Shown: positions 47,801 to 59,832 of the stretch, piece by piece | How the letters are laid out: every line of letters begins with the position of its first letter | Position numbering within the stretch: the stretch's first letter is position 1 | DNA from: Haematobia irritans | Lineage: Eukaryota; Arthropoda; Insecta; Diptera; Muscidae | Assembly (NCBI RefSeq): GCF_050003625.1 | Contig: NC_134398.1 | Location: 91,797,913 to 91,861,912 of the forward strand | Direction: 5' to 3' | DNA length: 64,000 nt | Translations under genes and position numbers: made by a program | The notes under the pieces: model-generated | The model's input: the letters and a program-made list of their open reading frames with translations, nothing else | Told to the model about the DNA's origin: nothing | Databases searched by the model: none

Positions 47801-47985
47801 AACCTGTCCGAAATCCGAATAAATCGATTAAGGGATATGGTAAAATAAATCAAATGACGAAAAAGAGGGAACGGACCCGAACAACACAGTTTAATAAACC
47901 CCGATAGTAAGACCGAACGAATTTTTAATTAATCGACAGAAAAATAGCTACGATTGCACAGAAAATGAATAATTCGTGTCTTCGC
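47801..47985 (-). other. Probable BEL leader sequence
   Basis: AT-rich stretch upstream of the gag remnant, ending where LINE copy 2 homology begins ('cgctgaaccaaccagattg'). No LTR boundary can be seen. Confidence 0.35.
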
Positions 47986-48179
47986 TGAACCAACCAGATT
48001 GTTCCAAAAACATTACCAGACTGCTTAAGTTAACTTTTTTCAAGATCCGCCAGTAATCTGAAGCTATATGCTCCTAAAAGTTGCTAGCGCTTTCCACAAA
48101 ATGCAGGACACTCACACAAGAGGTGTTTAATTGATTGTTTTTCCTCCGCATCATGACAGCTCATACAATAGCCATTATA

Positions 48180-49112
48180 AAGGGTGATTTGTTAAGAGCT
48201 TGATAACTTTTTTTAAAAAAAAAACGCATAAAATTTGCAAAATCTCATCGGTTCTTTATTTGAAACGTTAGATTGGTCCATGACATTTACTTTTTGAAGA
48301 TAATTTCATTTAAATGTTGACCGCGGCTGCGTCTTAGGTGGTCCATTCGGAAAGTCCAATTTTGGGCAACTTTTTCGAGCATTTCGGCCGGAATAGCCCG
48401 AATTTCTTCGGAAATGTTGTCTTCCAAAGCTGGAATAGTTGCTGGCTTATTTCTGTAGACTTTAGACTTGACGTAGCCCCTCAAAAAATAGTCTAAAGGC
48501 GTCAAATCGCATGATCTTGGTGGCCAACTTACCGGTCCATTTCTTGAGATGAATTGTTCTCCGAAGTTTTCCCTCAAAATGGCCATAGAATCGCGAGCTG
48601 TGTGGCATGTAGCGCCATCTTGTTGAAACCACATGTCAACCAAGTTCAGTTCTTCCATTTTTGGCAACAAAAAGTTTGTTAGCATCGAACGATAGCGATC
48701 GCCATTCACCGTAACGTTGCGTCCAACAGCATCTTTGAAAAAATACGGTCCAATAATTCCACCAGCGTACAAACCACACCAAACAGTGCATTTTTCGGGA
48801 TGCATGGGCAGTTCTTGAACGGCTTCTGGTTGCTCTTCACTCCAAATGCGGCAATTTTGCTTATTTACGTAGCCATTCAACCAGAAATGAGCCTCATCGC
48901 TGAACAAAATTTGTCGATAAAAAAGCGGATTTTCTGCCAACTTTTCTAGGGCCCATTCACTGAAAATTCGACGTTGTGGCAGATCGTAAGTCTATTCATG
49001 ATGAAATGTCAAAGCATACTGAGCATCTTTCTCTTTGACACCATGTCTGAAATCCCACGTGATCTGTCAAATACTAATGCATGAAAATCCTAACCTCAAA
49101 AGAATCACCCTT
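48180..49112 (-). mobile_element. DD41D Tc1/mariner element, deleted derivative, copy 2
   Basis: A 933-bp element with ends AAGGGTGATTTG and CAAAAGAATCACCCTT, TA at 48178-48179 and 49113-49114. The target is intact in LINE copy 1 (13733-13741, 'attatacttcgcg'). It is nearly identical to 9573-10504. Confidence 0.85.
48287..48940 (-). pseudogene. DD41D transposase fragment, copy 2
   Basis: A 217-codon open frame with FSDEAHFWLNG, QQDGATCHTARDS and CDLTPLDYFLRG, the same catalytic domain as at 9678-10391. The upstream MNRLTNEPQRRIF segment is disrupted by a small change near 48980. It lacks the DNA-binding N-terminus, so it is not functional. Confidence 0.85.
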
Positions 49113-49114
49113 TA

Positions 49115-52100
49115 CTTCGCGGCAATTTTTTTTTGCAAAATCGCCTATCAGGCAGCGACCCGTTATAGCAGATATCAGGAGTGATATCTGACGTCTCGAG
49201 AACATTAGCATATCTAGTGTGCGGTTTAAGTTGAAATGGGGCCATATTTGCTTGGTGTCGTTACAACCCTTGCAATTCTCCCATCGAACATTTGCCATCA
49301 TAACAGCCTTCTCACGCAGTATGAGCTTGTAGGTATCTAGGGGCATACCAGCAAATTTTAGTTCCCCTGGAATATGTAAGGTAGTCCCTAGCCTTGCCAA
49401 CTCATCCGCTTCGTAGTTCCCCGGTATGTTCCTATGGCCAGGTACCCATATTAGGTGAATATTGTACTGCTCAGCCATCTCATTGAGAGATTTGCGGCAG
49501 TCGATGGCCGTTTTCTAGTTGAGGTACACAGAGTCCAAGGATTTTATTGCAGGTTGACTGTCTGAGTATATATTAATGCCCACATTTTTTGGAACATTAC
49601 TTCTCAGCCAATTCGCCACCTCTCTTATTGCTAATATTTCAGCCTGAAAAACACTACAGTGATTAGGTAATCTTTTCGCTATTCGAAGTTCCAGATCATT
49701 AGAATATACTCCGAACCCCACTTGTCCATCCAATTTGGAGCCATAAGTGTAGAAATCTATATATTCTTTATTCCACGGGTCTGTGTACACCACGCCTCAC
49801 TGTTGGGGATTAGAGTCTCAAACTTTTTGTCGAAAAGTGGACTCACCAAAGTGTAATCCACTACGTTAGGCACATCTGGCATTATTTTGAGGACCGAACT
49901 GTGCCCGTAACTTTTTTCCGACCACAGCGATAGCTCGCGCAACCGCACAGCCGTTGTTGCAGCTGACTGTTTGGCCAAAATGTCTAAAGGCAATAGATGC
50001 AGCATGACATTAAGGGAATTTGTTCCTGTCTTGCTGAATGCGTCTGAAATACACAAACACGCCATACGCTGAACTTTATCTAAACAAGTCGGTTTCTGAA
50101 GTGCCGGCCACCAGACTACAACACCATATAGCATTATAGGTCTAACCACTGCCGCGTATAGCCAATGCACAATTTTTGGTTTTAGTCCCCACTTTTTTCC
50201 TATTGCCTTTTTGCACGAGTACAAAGCTACAGTTGCTTTTCTCGCCCTTTCTTCAATATTAAGCTTAAAGTTCAGCTTCCTGTCCAAAATAACGCCAAGG
50301 TATTTTGCACACTCACCAAAGGGAATTTCAATACTCCCTAAGGAAATAGGCCTAACCGTGGGAGTTTTGCGATCTTTGCAGTACATGACTAATTCTGTCT
50401 TTGCAGGATTTACCCCAAGACCATTGTCTTTCGCCCATTTCTCAGTCATCCGGAGGGCCCTCTGAATAATATAACTGATTGTGGATGGGAATTTTCCCCT
50501 GACTACCAGAGTCACATCATCTGCGTATGCCACCACTTTTATCCTTTCTTTTTCTAGGGTAACCAGAAGGTTATTTATAGCAACATTCCAAAGAAGAGGT
50601 GATAGAACTCCTCCTTGGGGAGTGCCTCTGTTCACATACCTTTGTATGTTTGCTTGTCCTAGTGTGGCTGAAATACGTCTCTTCATTAGCAGTTCGTCTA
50701 ACTGCATGAATATACATGGATCAACATTCAGAGTTGTCAGTCCATTTAATATCGAGCTCGGATGGACATTATTGAACGCCCCTTCGATGTCTAGAAACGC
50801 AACGATTGTGTATTCTTTGACAGATAGTGAGCTTTCAATAAAGCTGACCAGTTCATGTAATGCGGTCTCAGTAGACCTGCCCTTCGAGTATGCATGCTGT
50901 CGTTTCGAGAACAAACTTGAATCGATGCTAGTTCTAAGATAAATATCTATCATCCTCTCCAGAGTCTTAAGTAGGAATGAGGATAAGCTGATTGGTCGGA
51001 AATCCTTCGCCCTCGAGTGAGAGGCTTCTCCCGCTTTAGGTATGAACACGACTTTTGTTTCCCTCCACTTTCCTGGGATATATGATAAGTTGATACATCC
51101 TTTATATATCGCCGACAACCAGGGGATAATTTTGTCAGCCACATCTTGTAACTCCGCCGGAGTAATTCCATCAGGTCCGGGGGATTTGAATGGTCCAAAG
51201 CTATTTAGCGCCCATTTTATTCTAGTTTCCGATACAATTTCCTCGACAGGAAACGACCGCTAAGCAACTGTGGCTCCGCCAGTACATGGTTCAACCGTCT
51301 GATTTCCAGGAAAAGGTGTGTCCAAGCTTTCAGTGAAATGTTGAAGGCCTTAGTAATCCTCTCCACTGCGTGTTCGATATCTTGCACAGTGCTCATATTT
51401 GTCTCTGGTATTTCCCGTATCATCATATTGAACGATTTCCTATACCTATTCCAATCAGCTTTCCTAACATTTGGCGGAAATATGGTCTTGGTGGTATGAA
51501 CATCAAATTTGAAACTGATATAGCGATGATCTGAGAAGCTTTGTTCACTTAAAACCTGCCACTCAGATATCATTTCATTCAGTTCTTGCGAGGCCAAGGT
51601 GATGTCCAAAACCTCTTGCCTGTTTTTAGTGACAAAGGTTGGGGCATCTCCCTTGTTGCAAACTACCAGATTAGTACGCAAAATGAACTCTATTAGCGAC
51701 TCTCCCCTTGCATTAGTATCACTACTTCCCCATATACTATGATGTGTATTCTCATCGCATTCCATAATGAGTTTCGTCTTTGTTTTCAGTGACTCCTCCA
51801 CTAAGGTCTTAACGGCACATGGAGGCATCTCCCGTTCATGTCCCATGTAGACCGAAGATACCCAATATTTGCATTTGGCCATTTCTAAACTGGCAGCGAC
51901 AGTGTCAGTATTGCACATTGAAGGAAGCAGAAACAAGTTGAGCTCGTTTTTAGCAATTATACAGGCTCGATTTACATCATTACCAGTATACGGCAATAGT
52001 TTCAACCCAGGAGTACTTAATTCACATATTTTGTTTCTATAAACATATGGTTCTTGAATAAGAACTATATCTATGCCCCCTTTCATCAAGAGAACTTTTA

Positions 52101-52158
52101 AGGCAGCACATGCAGCCTTACAATGATGAAGATTTATCTGGAGGATCCGTACGACCAT
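49115..52158 (-). pseudogene. LINE copy 2 ORF2 (endonuclease-RT-RNase H), broken
   Basis: Endonuclease from MVVRILQINLHHCKAACAAL (52158) with DTNARGESLIEFIL, but the key MGCDANAHH is MECDENTHH here. SFSDHRYISF is intact. A deletion of about 400 bp near 51335 shifts the frame (ISLKA joined to WTHLFLE). RT is open from about 51200 to 49790: FIPKAGEASHSRAKDFRPIS, FLDIEGAFNNVHPSS, GTPQGGVLSPLLWN, YADDVTLVVRG, then a long thumb region. RNase H is split between two frames: YTYGSKLDGQVGFGV (DGS changed to YGS, so a catalytic aspartate is lost), IYSDSQPAIKSLD, a TAG near 49515, then HLIWVPGHRNIPGNYEADEL. The C-terminus continues beyond the DD41D insertion (48000-48178). Confidence 0.85.
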
Positions 52159-52217
52159 CGAGATTTTAAACAACCGTCACATCAGCCGCGTCAATCGAGT
52201 CATCAAGAATGTCCTCT

Positions 52218-52657
52218 TCAGAGATCTCGGTGACTCGCAATAACCATTGGTTCAACTTTGGTGAGTTCTGAGGCAATAGAAACCTCCTCTCGCATGTGGT
52301 GTCTATCCATGTCTTCAACTTTGGTATCTCCCTCGACTTCGCAAGAGGATCCGCTTACTTCTGATTCAGACAGAGGCTTGTCCATTTCTGAATCCTTTAG
52401 CTGATCGTTTTTATATACCTTCATTTGGATATAATGAAAGCCATAACATACACGGCCCTGGGACTTTGCTAGATGTAGCAAAGACTGAGTGTTAAATATA
52501 AACACTGCATGCCGTCTTGGTCCATCCACTTCATCCAAACGGTCAATCTTCCAATCAGCTTTTGGAAGATCTGGATTGCATCGTTTCAGTCTATTTAAAA
52601 TAGATTCAGGGTCAGAAGGGTTTGCAGGTATCCACGCATGTGGTCTAGCCGGTATGT
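52218..52657 (-). pseudogene. LINE copy 2 ORF1, C-terminal part
   Basis: From IPARPHAWIPANPSDPESIL through KADWKIDRLDEVDGPRRHAV and SQGRVCYGFHYIQMKVYKND to the acidic tail. This is the second half of the DUF4780-like region that copy 1 lost. A frameshift near 52225 (VIASHRDL) breaks the end. Confidence 0.8.
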
Positions 52658-54002
52658 CTGGCAATTAAAAATTATTCGATATAATTTAATAATCGAGTGA
52701 CAGAACTAAATTTATACCTCAATACAAAATATGAGTTTATCAATCAAACTCGCACTTTACTATTTCTTCTTTGAAATTTAATCAAAATTAAATTGAAAGA
52801 AATTGGGTAATATTTCCCCGCGTGCAATGATGGAAATTGGGTATAAAGCAAACTTTCAATTTAGAAACAGGACAATATTAAAACCGTTGGATTAACAGTG
52901 AACCCACCTGCAAAAAATTTTATTTTTTTTTCAATCTATTGGGCGATGCGCTTACAGATCTATGGCGTATATATACTTAAATCTAAAATAGCATTTTCAA
53001 AGAGTTTTTTCTTAAAGAGGAATCGGCTCATAGAAAAGTCCAATTGATTGCAAACTCTGTTACTTACAGCCTGGTGATAAACATCGAGTTAGAACTTCAT
53101 TCATTTCGGTTAATTTCAGAAAATTTAGATTATTTTTACGAAATTTCAACAGTATTACGCTCACTTTTTTCCGAGTGTCAAAAGCAAGTCCAATTGCGAT
53201 AACCAAAATCATGATCAGATTTCACTATGAAGAAAAAAAAACCCTGATGTATTTTCCCCAAGAGTGAGTATTTCCAAGGGATATATTATAACAAAAAATC
53301 AAATTAAAATTTTTGGTCCCCTCGTGTGACGAACAAAAATCTGATGCGACAATCCTAATGGACTTTCATTCGACAAAAGATACTTATCATCCAATATATA
53401 GAAAACACAATGACCTAGCTTTGCTTGAGATCAGCTGTTTTGAAAGTAAAAGAAAACGGAGTGAAAGTAAAGGGCACTGACCTTGAATAATATGGAATAC
53501 TAAAGTGATCAAAACAAAACACTCAAATTGGTTCCACAAGAGGGAAAAAAACAATGGATGCTAAGAGAACGGAAGAGAGACGAACTTCTTTTTGCACACA
53601 CTATGTGATGGTGTAAGTATCTATGATGGAGAGACTAAGAGAGCGGGAGATTAATAAATGTATTTTGCTCACCACCAATACTCAGTGAGTATTGGAGAGG
53701 CTACATGTAGATCTATTCGAATGTGGGTAAGAATCCCAGAGTAAACTATAATGGTATGTTTGGAAAAAAACAGGTTTTAAATCTACAAAAATCTACAGAG
53801 CGACCTCAAAGAATACGTAAAAATTATTCACAAGGAAAAGCATAAATCGTCGAAACTCGTGTACTCAGGATTGTTCTTAAAACAGCGCTTAAATCCACAC
53901 CTTAACGAACTTAAAGCATGAAATCACAAAATAACACAAAAATGTAACGCGAATTCAACTTTGTTAACCATGGAAAAACGCCTATATATAAATTGTTATA
54001 TA
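52658..54002. other. Unassigned intergenic sequence
   Basis: About 1.3 kb, AT-rich, with no coding frame, tRNA or terminal repeat I can support. Confidence 0.4.
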
Positions 54003-54804
54003 CACCCATAGAAAAATTATTACCATACGGGCTCAAATCGATAACGTACGTTATTGATAGTTAGTCAACCCCGTATGGTACAATATCAATACCTAATTGT
54101 ATAGGCGGTACGCAAAGCATGAAAGTACCATTCGGTATTATGAAAGTACCAATATGAAATTGAAAATAATACCTAATCGGTACTATTATTTATACCATAA
54201 AGGTATTGATGTATAAATAGTGCGGTATTACCAAAAATAAAACACACGTAAAATGTCTTTGTTATGTACTTCATTTAATACATAACATACATACAAAAAC
54301 CTAATCATTTACCCATGCAAAGTTGTTCTCCCAATTCAGCTCCATGTCGCAATTCTGGCACTGCATCCCTCAAGTCATTTGTCCATGCCAAGTTTTTCTC
54401 CCAATTGACCTCCACGCCGCAATTCAAGTATGTTGTTGTATTTGGAAGGTTTTTGTATGTCAGTTGCGTATCTAATTAAAGGATGATCGACTTAGAAAAC
54501 ATAAATAATGCTAAAAAAATATTATACTTACCTATACTTCGCTATATTCACTGAATTCATTTAATTTTCGTCATCTTATCCCAAACTATTGTTATTTACA
54601 AGCCGCATGAAAAAAAAAAACTAAACTACCAAGGCGACCAATTACAATTGGTCGCAACGTCTACATATCATGTGTTACGGCGTTGTGATAGTTAATACCA
54701 CAATAATACCGGATGTAAATGATTTGATATAAATTAAATGGTAACGTGAATCAATTTATTAATACCAAACGGTAATGGCCACATACCGCCTTTTTTCTAC
54801 CAGT
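54003..54804. mobile_element. MITE with CACCCATAGAAAAA / ACTGGTAGAAAAAA ends
   Basis: The left end CACCCATAGAAAAATTATTA and right end (reversed) ACTGGTAGAAAAAAGGCGGT are similar, and both are bordered by 'tata'. The interior has repeated 'ggtacta', 'gaaagtacca' and 'taccatttaat' motifs and no coding frame. A second, truncated copy lies head to head at 54812-54890. Confidence 0.55.
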
Positions 54805-54890
54805 TATATACACTGGTAGAAAAAAGGCGGTATGTGGCCATTACCGTTTGGTATTAATAAATTGATCCACGTTACCATTTAATTTGTATC
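54726..54890. repeat. Near-perfect palindrome, 79-bp arms, 7-bp loop
   Basis: 54726-54804 is the reverse complement of 54812-54890 with about two mismatches; the loop is 'tatatac'. It was formed by two copies of the MITE end meeting at a TA-rich site. Such a hairpin would extrude as a cruciform and is often unstable in cloning. Confidence 0.85.
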
Positions 54891-55230
54891 AATTATATAA
54901 ATTTCAACACGCAAAAAAATAATTCTTTCCTCCCAAACGAAATTTTAGACAAACAAAGTTCGTTTCTCATTTGCTTTTCGCTGTAAGGAAGTGTATTTGG
55001 AAGAAAAGTATATACTTTTTGTGATAAACGTTTATTCTTTTCCAGGATGTAAAAACAATTTCATAAAGACTAGCTCAAAAAACATTATTTTCTTGCTAAT
55101 TGCATTGTCCCTCACATCTTTCTCACATCCACGAGGATTTTTAGTTCTTAACACCTTTTCCTGTAATATCAACAATGTAGAAGAAATTATACGATTTTAT
55201 AAATTTTTAAAATTTTTTTTACCTTTCGCC

Positions 55231-55305
55231 TGGACGGAGAATCGAACCGCGGACCATGCACATTGTAAGCCAACACACTAACCACTGAGCTATGTACCTG
55301 TTATG
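55231..55305 (-). other. tRNA-like module (SINE head or pseudo-tRNA)
   Basis: On the minus strand: box A TAGCTCAGTGGTTAGTGTG, a 'cttacaat' loop region and box B GCGGTTCGATTCTCC. The T-arm has a five-base stem with one mismatch. The acceptor stem does not pair fully, so this is tRNA-derived rather than a working tRNA. Confidence 0.55.
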
Positions 55306-55431
55306 GTCATCAATAGATAAATATCCATATAAGTTATATTTATATAGCATAGCTTGCGGCGCCCACGAACCGAATAAACAAAGTTTATTTAACAGAAACA
55401 AACATTTAGTTTGGCACCTTGGAGCAGTGGT

Positions 55432-55490
55432 AGCTACGCCCGACTCTCATGCCAAGGGTCGTGGGTTCGATCCCTGCTTCGGCCAAAGTT
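55432..55490 (+). other. tRNA-like module related to the SINE head
   Basis: Box-A-like TTGGAGCAGTGGTAGC and box B GGGTTCGATCCC, followed by CTGCTTCGGCC and a run of T (a polymerase III stop) at 55484-55494. The T-arm matches that of the SINE at 35236 and 44451 almost base for base. Confidence 0.55.
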
Positions 55491-55823
55491 TTTTTTTTGC
55501 TTTTGTTTTTTTTACATACATTCCAGATATATTCGGAAGATTCCGAAAAAATGTTCAACATTACATTGTAGTATATTAAATTTTGAACTGTAAAATGTGT
55601 CTTATTAAAGACCTAAAGTCAGAAAAGAACAGTGTTTGATATAAACGAAATGGACTGTGTTGTTATTTCAAAAATAACTTTTTTTATTGAAAAAATAAAC
55701 ATTTTGTAACAAACGAATTTTTTTGGTGATAAAAGTTTAAAATTTTCGAAGCAATTCAAAAAACTCTAACAAAAGAAAAACGTTTTCGGTACACGTTTTC
55801 CAAACGTTTTTTTTCTTTGCGTG

Positions 55824-57249
55824 AAGTATTAAGAATATCAGATATGAAGTAAATTTCACCAAAGAAAATTATTAAAATACGAAATAAAGGATAGGATTAA
55901 AAAGGATTCGAAAAAAAACCATAATTTAAAAAATAAACATAATTAAAGAATTCAATACTAAAATGTTATTATTAGTATTTACAATAGTAGATGAGGTAGC
56001 ACTGTTGTGTGGTTTTGGAGTGTGGATAGGAGGAAAGGAGATATATATGGAAGGGAAAACGTAAAATAATGCTGCTAAGAAAAAAATGTGATTAGGTGTA
56101 ATGGCAGAAGCCTTATGTTCCGTGGTTGCTGGTGAGGGGAATACGAATCAGAGAGAGTGCGAGTGGGGAATATAGAAATGATAAGATGAGGAATGTGAGG
56201 TAAATGTGGAGCTGCAAAGGGGAAGAATAGCATAAGCATGACTTCATAACAGAGCCATGTTAACCATCAGAACAGGCTTCTGTTATGGCATACATGTTGT
56301 GTAAACTACAGGAGGACTAAAAACACGTGGACAGGAGGGTATGGGGAAGAGTTTTCTTCTTTTCTTTTTCCAGATATGTCTCACAAAAAAAAAAACTGAA
56401 AATACCAATATTACGTATATTAGGGGCAGCACTGGATGACAATTGGCATTAAATCCTTCAATTAGATTTCCTTCATCGGCAAAATTTCTTCCCAACTTAT
56501 TATCTTGGCAGCAAATTTAACTTTTCGGAATAAAATTAACTCAGATCGGTAAATTCCCCAAACATTTTTCAAGCACAAATATTATCCGTTTCAAAAAATT
56601 TAAAACCTTTTCAATTTAACTATAACATGATTACTCCGCGTTGTCGTTATCACACTGATTACTACCGGCACAATGAAATATAGAAAAATAGATAATTGGT
56701 TGATAGTTTTGCTGCAAGTAGAGGATGCTGATGAGGAATGTGGTAATTCCGAAACGTGCGTCCATCCAACCATCTTGCAGTCTATAGGGCTTTGCCCAAA
56801 TAAATTTGACAAACATTCTTTTCCTCTGTTGGTTAAGCTACTCTTGTAGTTTAGTCAATGTATGGTTTTAAGCTGAAATAAAAAAACAACAACAATGCTT
56901 AAAGAACAAAACCAACAATAACAAAACAAAACAAATGAAAAAAAAATAGAAAACGTCAACTGACCTGTTTCCAATGATGGTGATGATGATGAGCAGACCA
57001 ATGGTGTGGTGTTGAATTCTCAGAGAGCGCTGGTCACAAAGTTGATACAATCCGTTTCGAAGTGGATTTAATTTTTTACGGAAGTTGTTCTGCGACATTG
57101 CTTGTCAGTATCGTTAAGTTTAGTTGTCGTTTTTTATTGTTATCGATTTATTTTTAGCTGTATCTTTTAACTAAATAGGGATTTTTGAAATCCCAATAGG
57201 GAATTCCTTAATGAAAAACGGGGAAAATATTGCTGTTTATTTGGCATAA
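55824..57249. other. Unassigned sequence; one possible exon
   Basis: No mobile element is recognised over most of this 1.4 kb. A possible minus-strand first exon lies at 56965-57098 (separate entry). Confidence 0.35.
56965..57098 (-). CDS. Possible first coding exon of an unknown gene
   Basis: From ATG at 57098 the minus strand reads MSQNNFRKKLNPLRNGLYQL, CDQRSLRIQHHTIGLLIIIT, IIGN, then a splice donor AACAG/GTCAGT at 56964-56965. The basic start followed by a hydrophobic IGLLIIITIIG run could be a membrane segment. No downstream exon was identified with confidence and I do not recognise the family. It could be chance. Confidence 0.25.
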
Positions 57250-57842
57250 ACGCAGGCTATCAGTTATTCCGGACGGAATTTCGGTGTTTAGGCCGGTATG
57301 CACCTCTAGCGAAAAATTTCATTCCCATAAGAAATGCATTGCTATTTATGCTAACGAAATTAGCGTTCAATTTCGTAAGCTGGTACGCACCTCTAATGAA
57401 AATAACAGGGTTGTCAAAAGCATATTTTGGCAGTAAATATTTAATTTAGTACAATCATTGTGTGCGTAAAAGTTTTAAAAGGGCTGTAAATAATAATTAT
57501 CAATTTATTTGAGGAATATTTGGAACATATATTAACAATTTTTAAAAGCGATTAAAAAATTTGTGTTCACAGCCCTGTTTTTTGTTGTAGACTTAAATAA
57601 ATTTTTGCTACCGAAAATTTCGCTAGAGGTGCATACCGGCCTTTTGGAAAGAAACTTACAGTGTGTCGAATCCATGCGACTGGTCGGCGATAACAAAATA
57701 ATCGGTAAATGTGATATCGATCCCGTAAACATGCAGCAGTATCGATAAGTCCGATGCCTTCGGACTTAACTTATAATGTAGCCAATATATGGGATATGTT
57801 CGACACGAGCACTGTCGTCCGGAATAACTGACAGTCTGTAAT
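57250..57842 (+). mobile_element. TGCGCTTTACAGAC-type MITE, split by another MITE
   Basis: 57250-57289 and 57643-57842 together match 13108-13345. 'ggctatcagttattccggac' is at the left and 'ggaataactgacagtctgta' at the right. Terminal bases are worn. The insert is the AGGCCGG-type MITE, so that one is younger. Confidence 0.7.
57290..57642 (-). mobile_element. MITE with AGGCCGGTATGCA ends, copy 4, reversed
   Basis: Inverted AGGCCGGTATGCACCTCTAG termini. TTT flanks both sides (57287-57289 and 57643-57645), and the empty site in the copy at 7202-7214 reads 'cggtgtttgtaaag'. Confidence 0.75.
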
Positions 57843-57847
57843 GTGTC

Positions 57848-58010
57848 CTACAGTCTATAAGTTTTTCCGGACAGGATGTCTGTGTTTGTAAAGAATCTTA
57901 CAATGTGTCCAATCGATACGACTTGTCGGCGATGACGAAAAAATCGGTAAATGTGTTATCGATCCCATAAACATGCAGCAGTATCGATTATGCCTTCGGA
58001 ATTAACTGCA
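57848..58010 (+). mobile_element. Partial MITE of the TGCGCTTTACAGAC family
   Basis: 'tacagtctataagtttttcc' to 'gccttcggaattaact' matches the left two-thirds of 7166-7334. It stops without a right terminus. Confidence 0.65.
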
Positions 58011-58338
58011 AATTCATTGTAACGGCTGCTGAAACGGTGGACATTCGTCCTATGAAAAGTTCATATTACATTCATTGTTTCTCCGCCAATTTTGCACCAC
58101 TTCCGGACTCACATTTTCACTTCTTTTTTGGCGACGCTTTTTTGCAGCATTATTAAGATATTAATTTATGAAAGAATAGTTTTAATATCAATTACAATTT
58201 TTTTTAAATAAATTGACTAAACTAAACCAATCATAAGTTCAACCACAGCTTTATTTCATAAATATCAGACTCCAAACATTGCCATCGGCAACTGCTTGAA
58301 AATGAAAGTCTTTAGCGGAACTTTGTGCGATTGTATAT
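58011..58338. other. Unassigned sequence
   Basis: About 330 bp with no feature I can support. Confidence 0.4.
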
Positions 58339-58629
58339 TGTTACGAATTTGATAATTATAGATTTAAGTTTATATAAATTAGTTTCCATTAATTTAAAAT
58401 TTCAAATTGTAACGATAAAATTTCGTTATCACTTGTTGGAATCATCTATTCATTTTCTAGTACTTTCCTAAATTTCTTTTATGTTATTTTGTTTGCTTAT
58501 TTTCATATCGAAATGTTAGTTCTTACTCTATCATAGTATAACAACCCCTTTGCTTTGTTATTTTGCATTCACATTTCATCTCATTGTCTATTATCATTGT
58601 TATTGTTGTTGTAGTAATGCGAGCATATA

Positions 58630-59832
58630 CCCAGAAAAAAAAAATTGGAAGTTGTTCCACAAACATTTCTTTTAAAGCCCATCCCAGAATCCCCCATCGA
58701 GTTTTTTCAACTTCCGATGCAGTCCTTTTGGACAAGTCCACAAACATTTCTTCTAAAGCGCATCGTGGGATCCCCCAATGAGTTTTTTCAACTTCCGATG
58801 CAGTCCTTTTGGACAAGTCCACAAACATTTCTTCTAAAGCGCATCGTAGGATCCCCCAATGAGTTTTTTCCACTTCCGATGCAGTCCTTTTGGACAAGTG
58901 CACAAACATTTCTTCTAAAGGGATCCCCCAATGATTTTTTTCTACTTCCGATGCAGTCCTTGTGGACAAGTATTAGAAAGAACGCAATCAGGCTATTTTA
59001 AGTGCAAATTTTGTATAATTAAATTTTACAAAAAAAAAAAAAATAGAAAACTAATAAAAAACTAAAAAAAATGGAAATTAATAAAAAAGTAAAATAAAAA
59101 ATAATAAAATAAAAAATAAATTTCATCCCCGCTGGGATTTGAACCTGTGCCGTTTGACTTTTTCGCCTCCATGGAACTTCTTTTGAGAAGGTTTTTACGA
59201 GAATTTTTAATTTTTTTTTTTTGATTTTTAATGAAAAAAATATACTTGTACGAAAATATATGCCGAAAATAAAAAATAAAAACGATGCATGACATAAAAA
59301 AATATTTTTTTAGCAAAATATATTAAAAAAAATTGCCGCTGGTGAGATTTGAACCTGCGTTTCTTATTTTTTCGTTCATACTAATAAAGAACATCTCGAG
59401 AAGCAATTACAATGTTATTCCTTGGTGTCGTATTACGATCATATCACAAACATTTGAATTGACCTTTCGACGCTTTATGTTCAATGGCGTTTGTGGCTGA
59501 GTGTGCTAAGGCGTTCTGTTATGGTGCCAGCAAACCCAGGTTCAAACCCTGGTCGGAGCGAAAAAGTTTTTCAAATTGTGAAAATTAGATAATAGGAAAA
59601 TAATTGTGTAATAAAACATGAATGAAAAAAAGTAAAATTGGTTGAAAAAAAATTTTTTTTCGCTTTTTAAATTTCTTCATTCAAATTAACTTCCAGGCCA
59701 CAACTTCTAAAGCAATGCAAAGGATCCAAAAAGCCCATGAAAAATTCATTGGAGATGATCCAAGTTTGCACTACTTCCGGATCACAGATTGGGGATCCAA
59801 ACTACTTTTTTGGAAGCTCTTTTTTTGCTGGG
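58630..59832. mobile_element. 1.2-kb MITE with tandem 81-bp units and tRNA-like modules
   Basis: Ends CCCAGAAAAAAAAAATTGG and AGCTCTTTTTTTGCTGGG, TA on both sides (58628-58629 and 59833-59834). The solo LTR at 47230-47245 shows the empty site. Four units of 81 bp (58656-58970; the last shortened by 9) contain 'cttccgatgcagtcctttt'. Three stretches further in resemble tRNA 3' halves, one with both boxes (59489-59560). An antisense 148-codon frame is a repeat artefact. Confidence 0.8.
59489..59560 (+). other. tRNA-like module inside the MITE
   Basis: Box A TGGCTGAGTGTGCTAAGG and box B GGTTCAAACCC, with a perfect five-base T-stem CCAGG/CCTGG. The box-A form recalls Leu/Ser tRNAs. The acceptor stem does not close. 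T-arm-like remnants with 'gatttgaacctg' occur at 59136 and 59348 in the reverse sense. Confidence 0.55.

Larger units (their letters stand above)
47986..52657 (-). mobile_element. LOA-like LINE, copy 2, truncated at both ends
   Basis: Highly similar to copy 1 where they overlap. The 5' end is missing: homology starts inside ORF1 at about 52657 (DIPARPHAWIPANP). The 3' UTR and (CCTAA)n tail are also missing; homology stops near 47986 next to the BEL remnant, which suggests a later deletion because LINE insertion normally keeps the 3' end. It contains the DD41D element at 48180-49112. Confidence 0.85.
54908..55823. mobile_element. Candidate inverted-end element with two tRNA-like modules
   Basis: The left end CACGCAAAAAAATAATTC and right end, reversed, CACGCAAAGAAAAAAAACG suggest an inverted pair. 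I did not find a clear target duplication. It holds a minus-strand tRNA-like stretch at 55231-55305 and a plus-strand one at 55432-55490. A 96-codon frame (54991-55281) has no recognisable domain. Confidence 0.4.

Noticed and set aside
55231..55490. Functional tRNA genes
   Set aside because: Box A and B are present but acceptor stems do not pair, so they are tRNA-derived repeats.
58523..58969. 148-codon minus-strand frame with repeated KRTASEVEKTHWGI
   Set aside because: Antisense reading of the 81-bp tandem units in a MITE.
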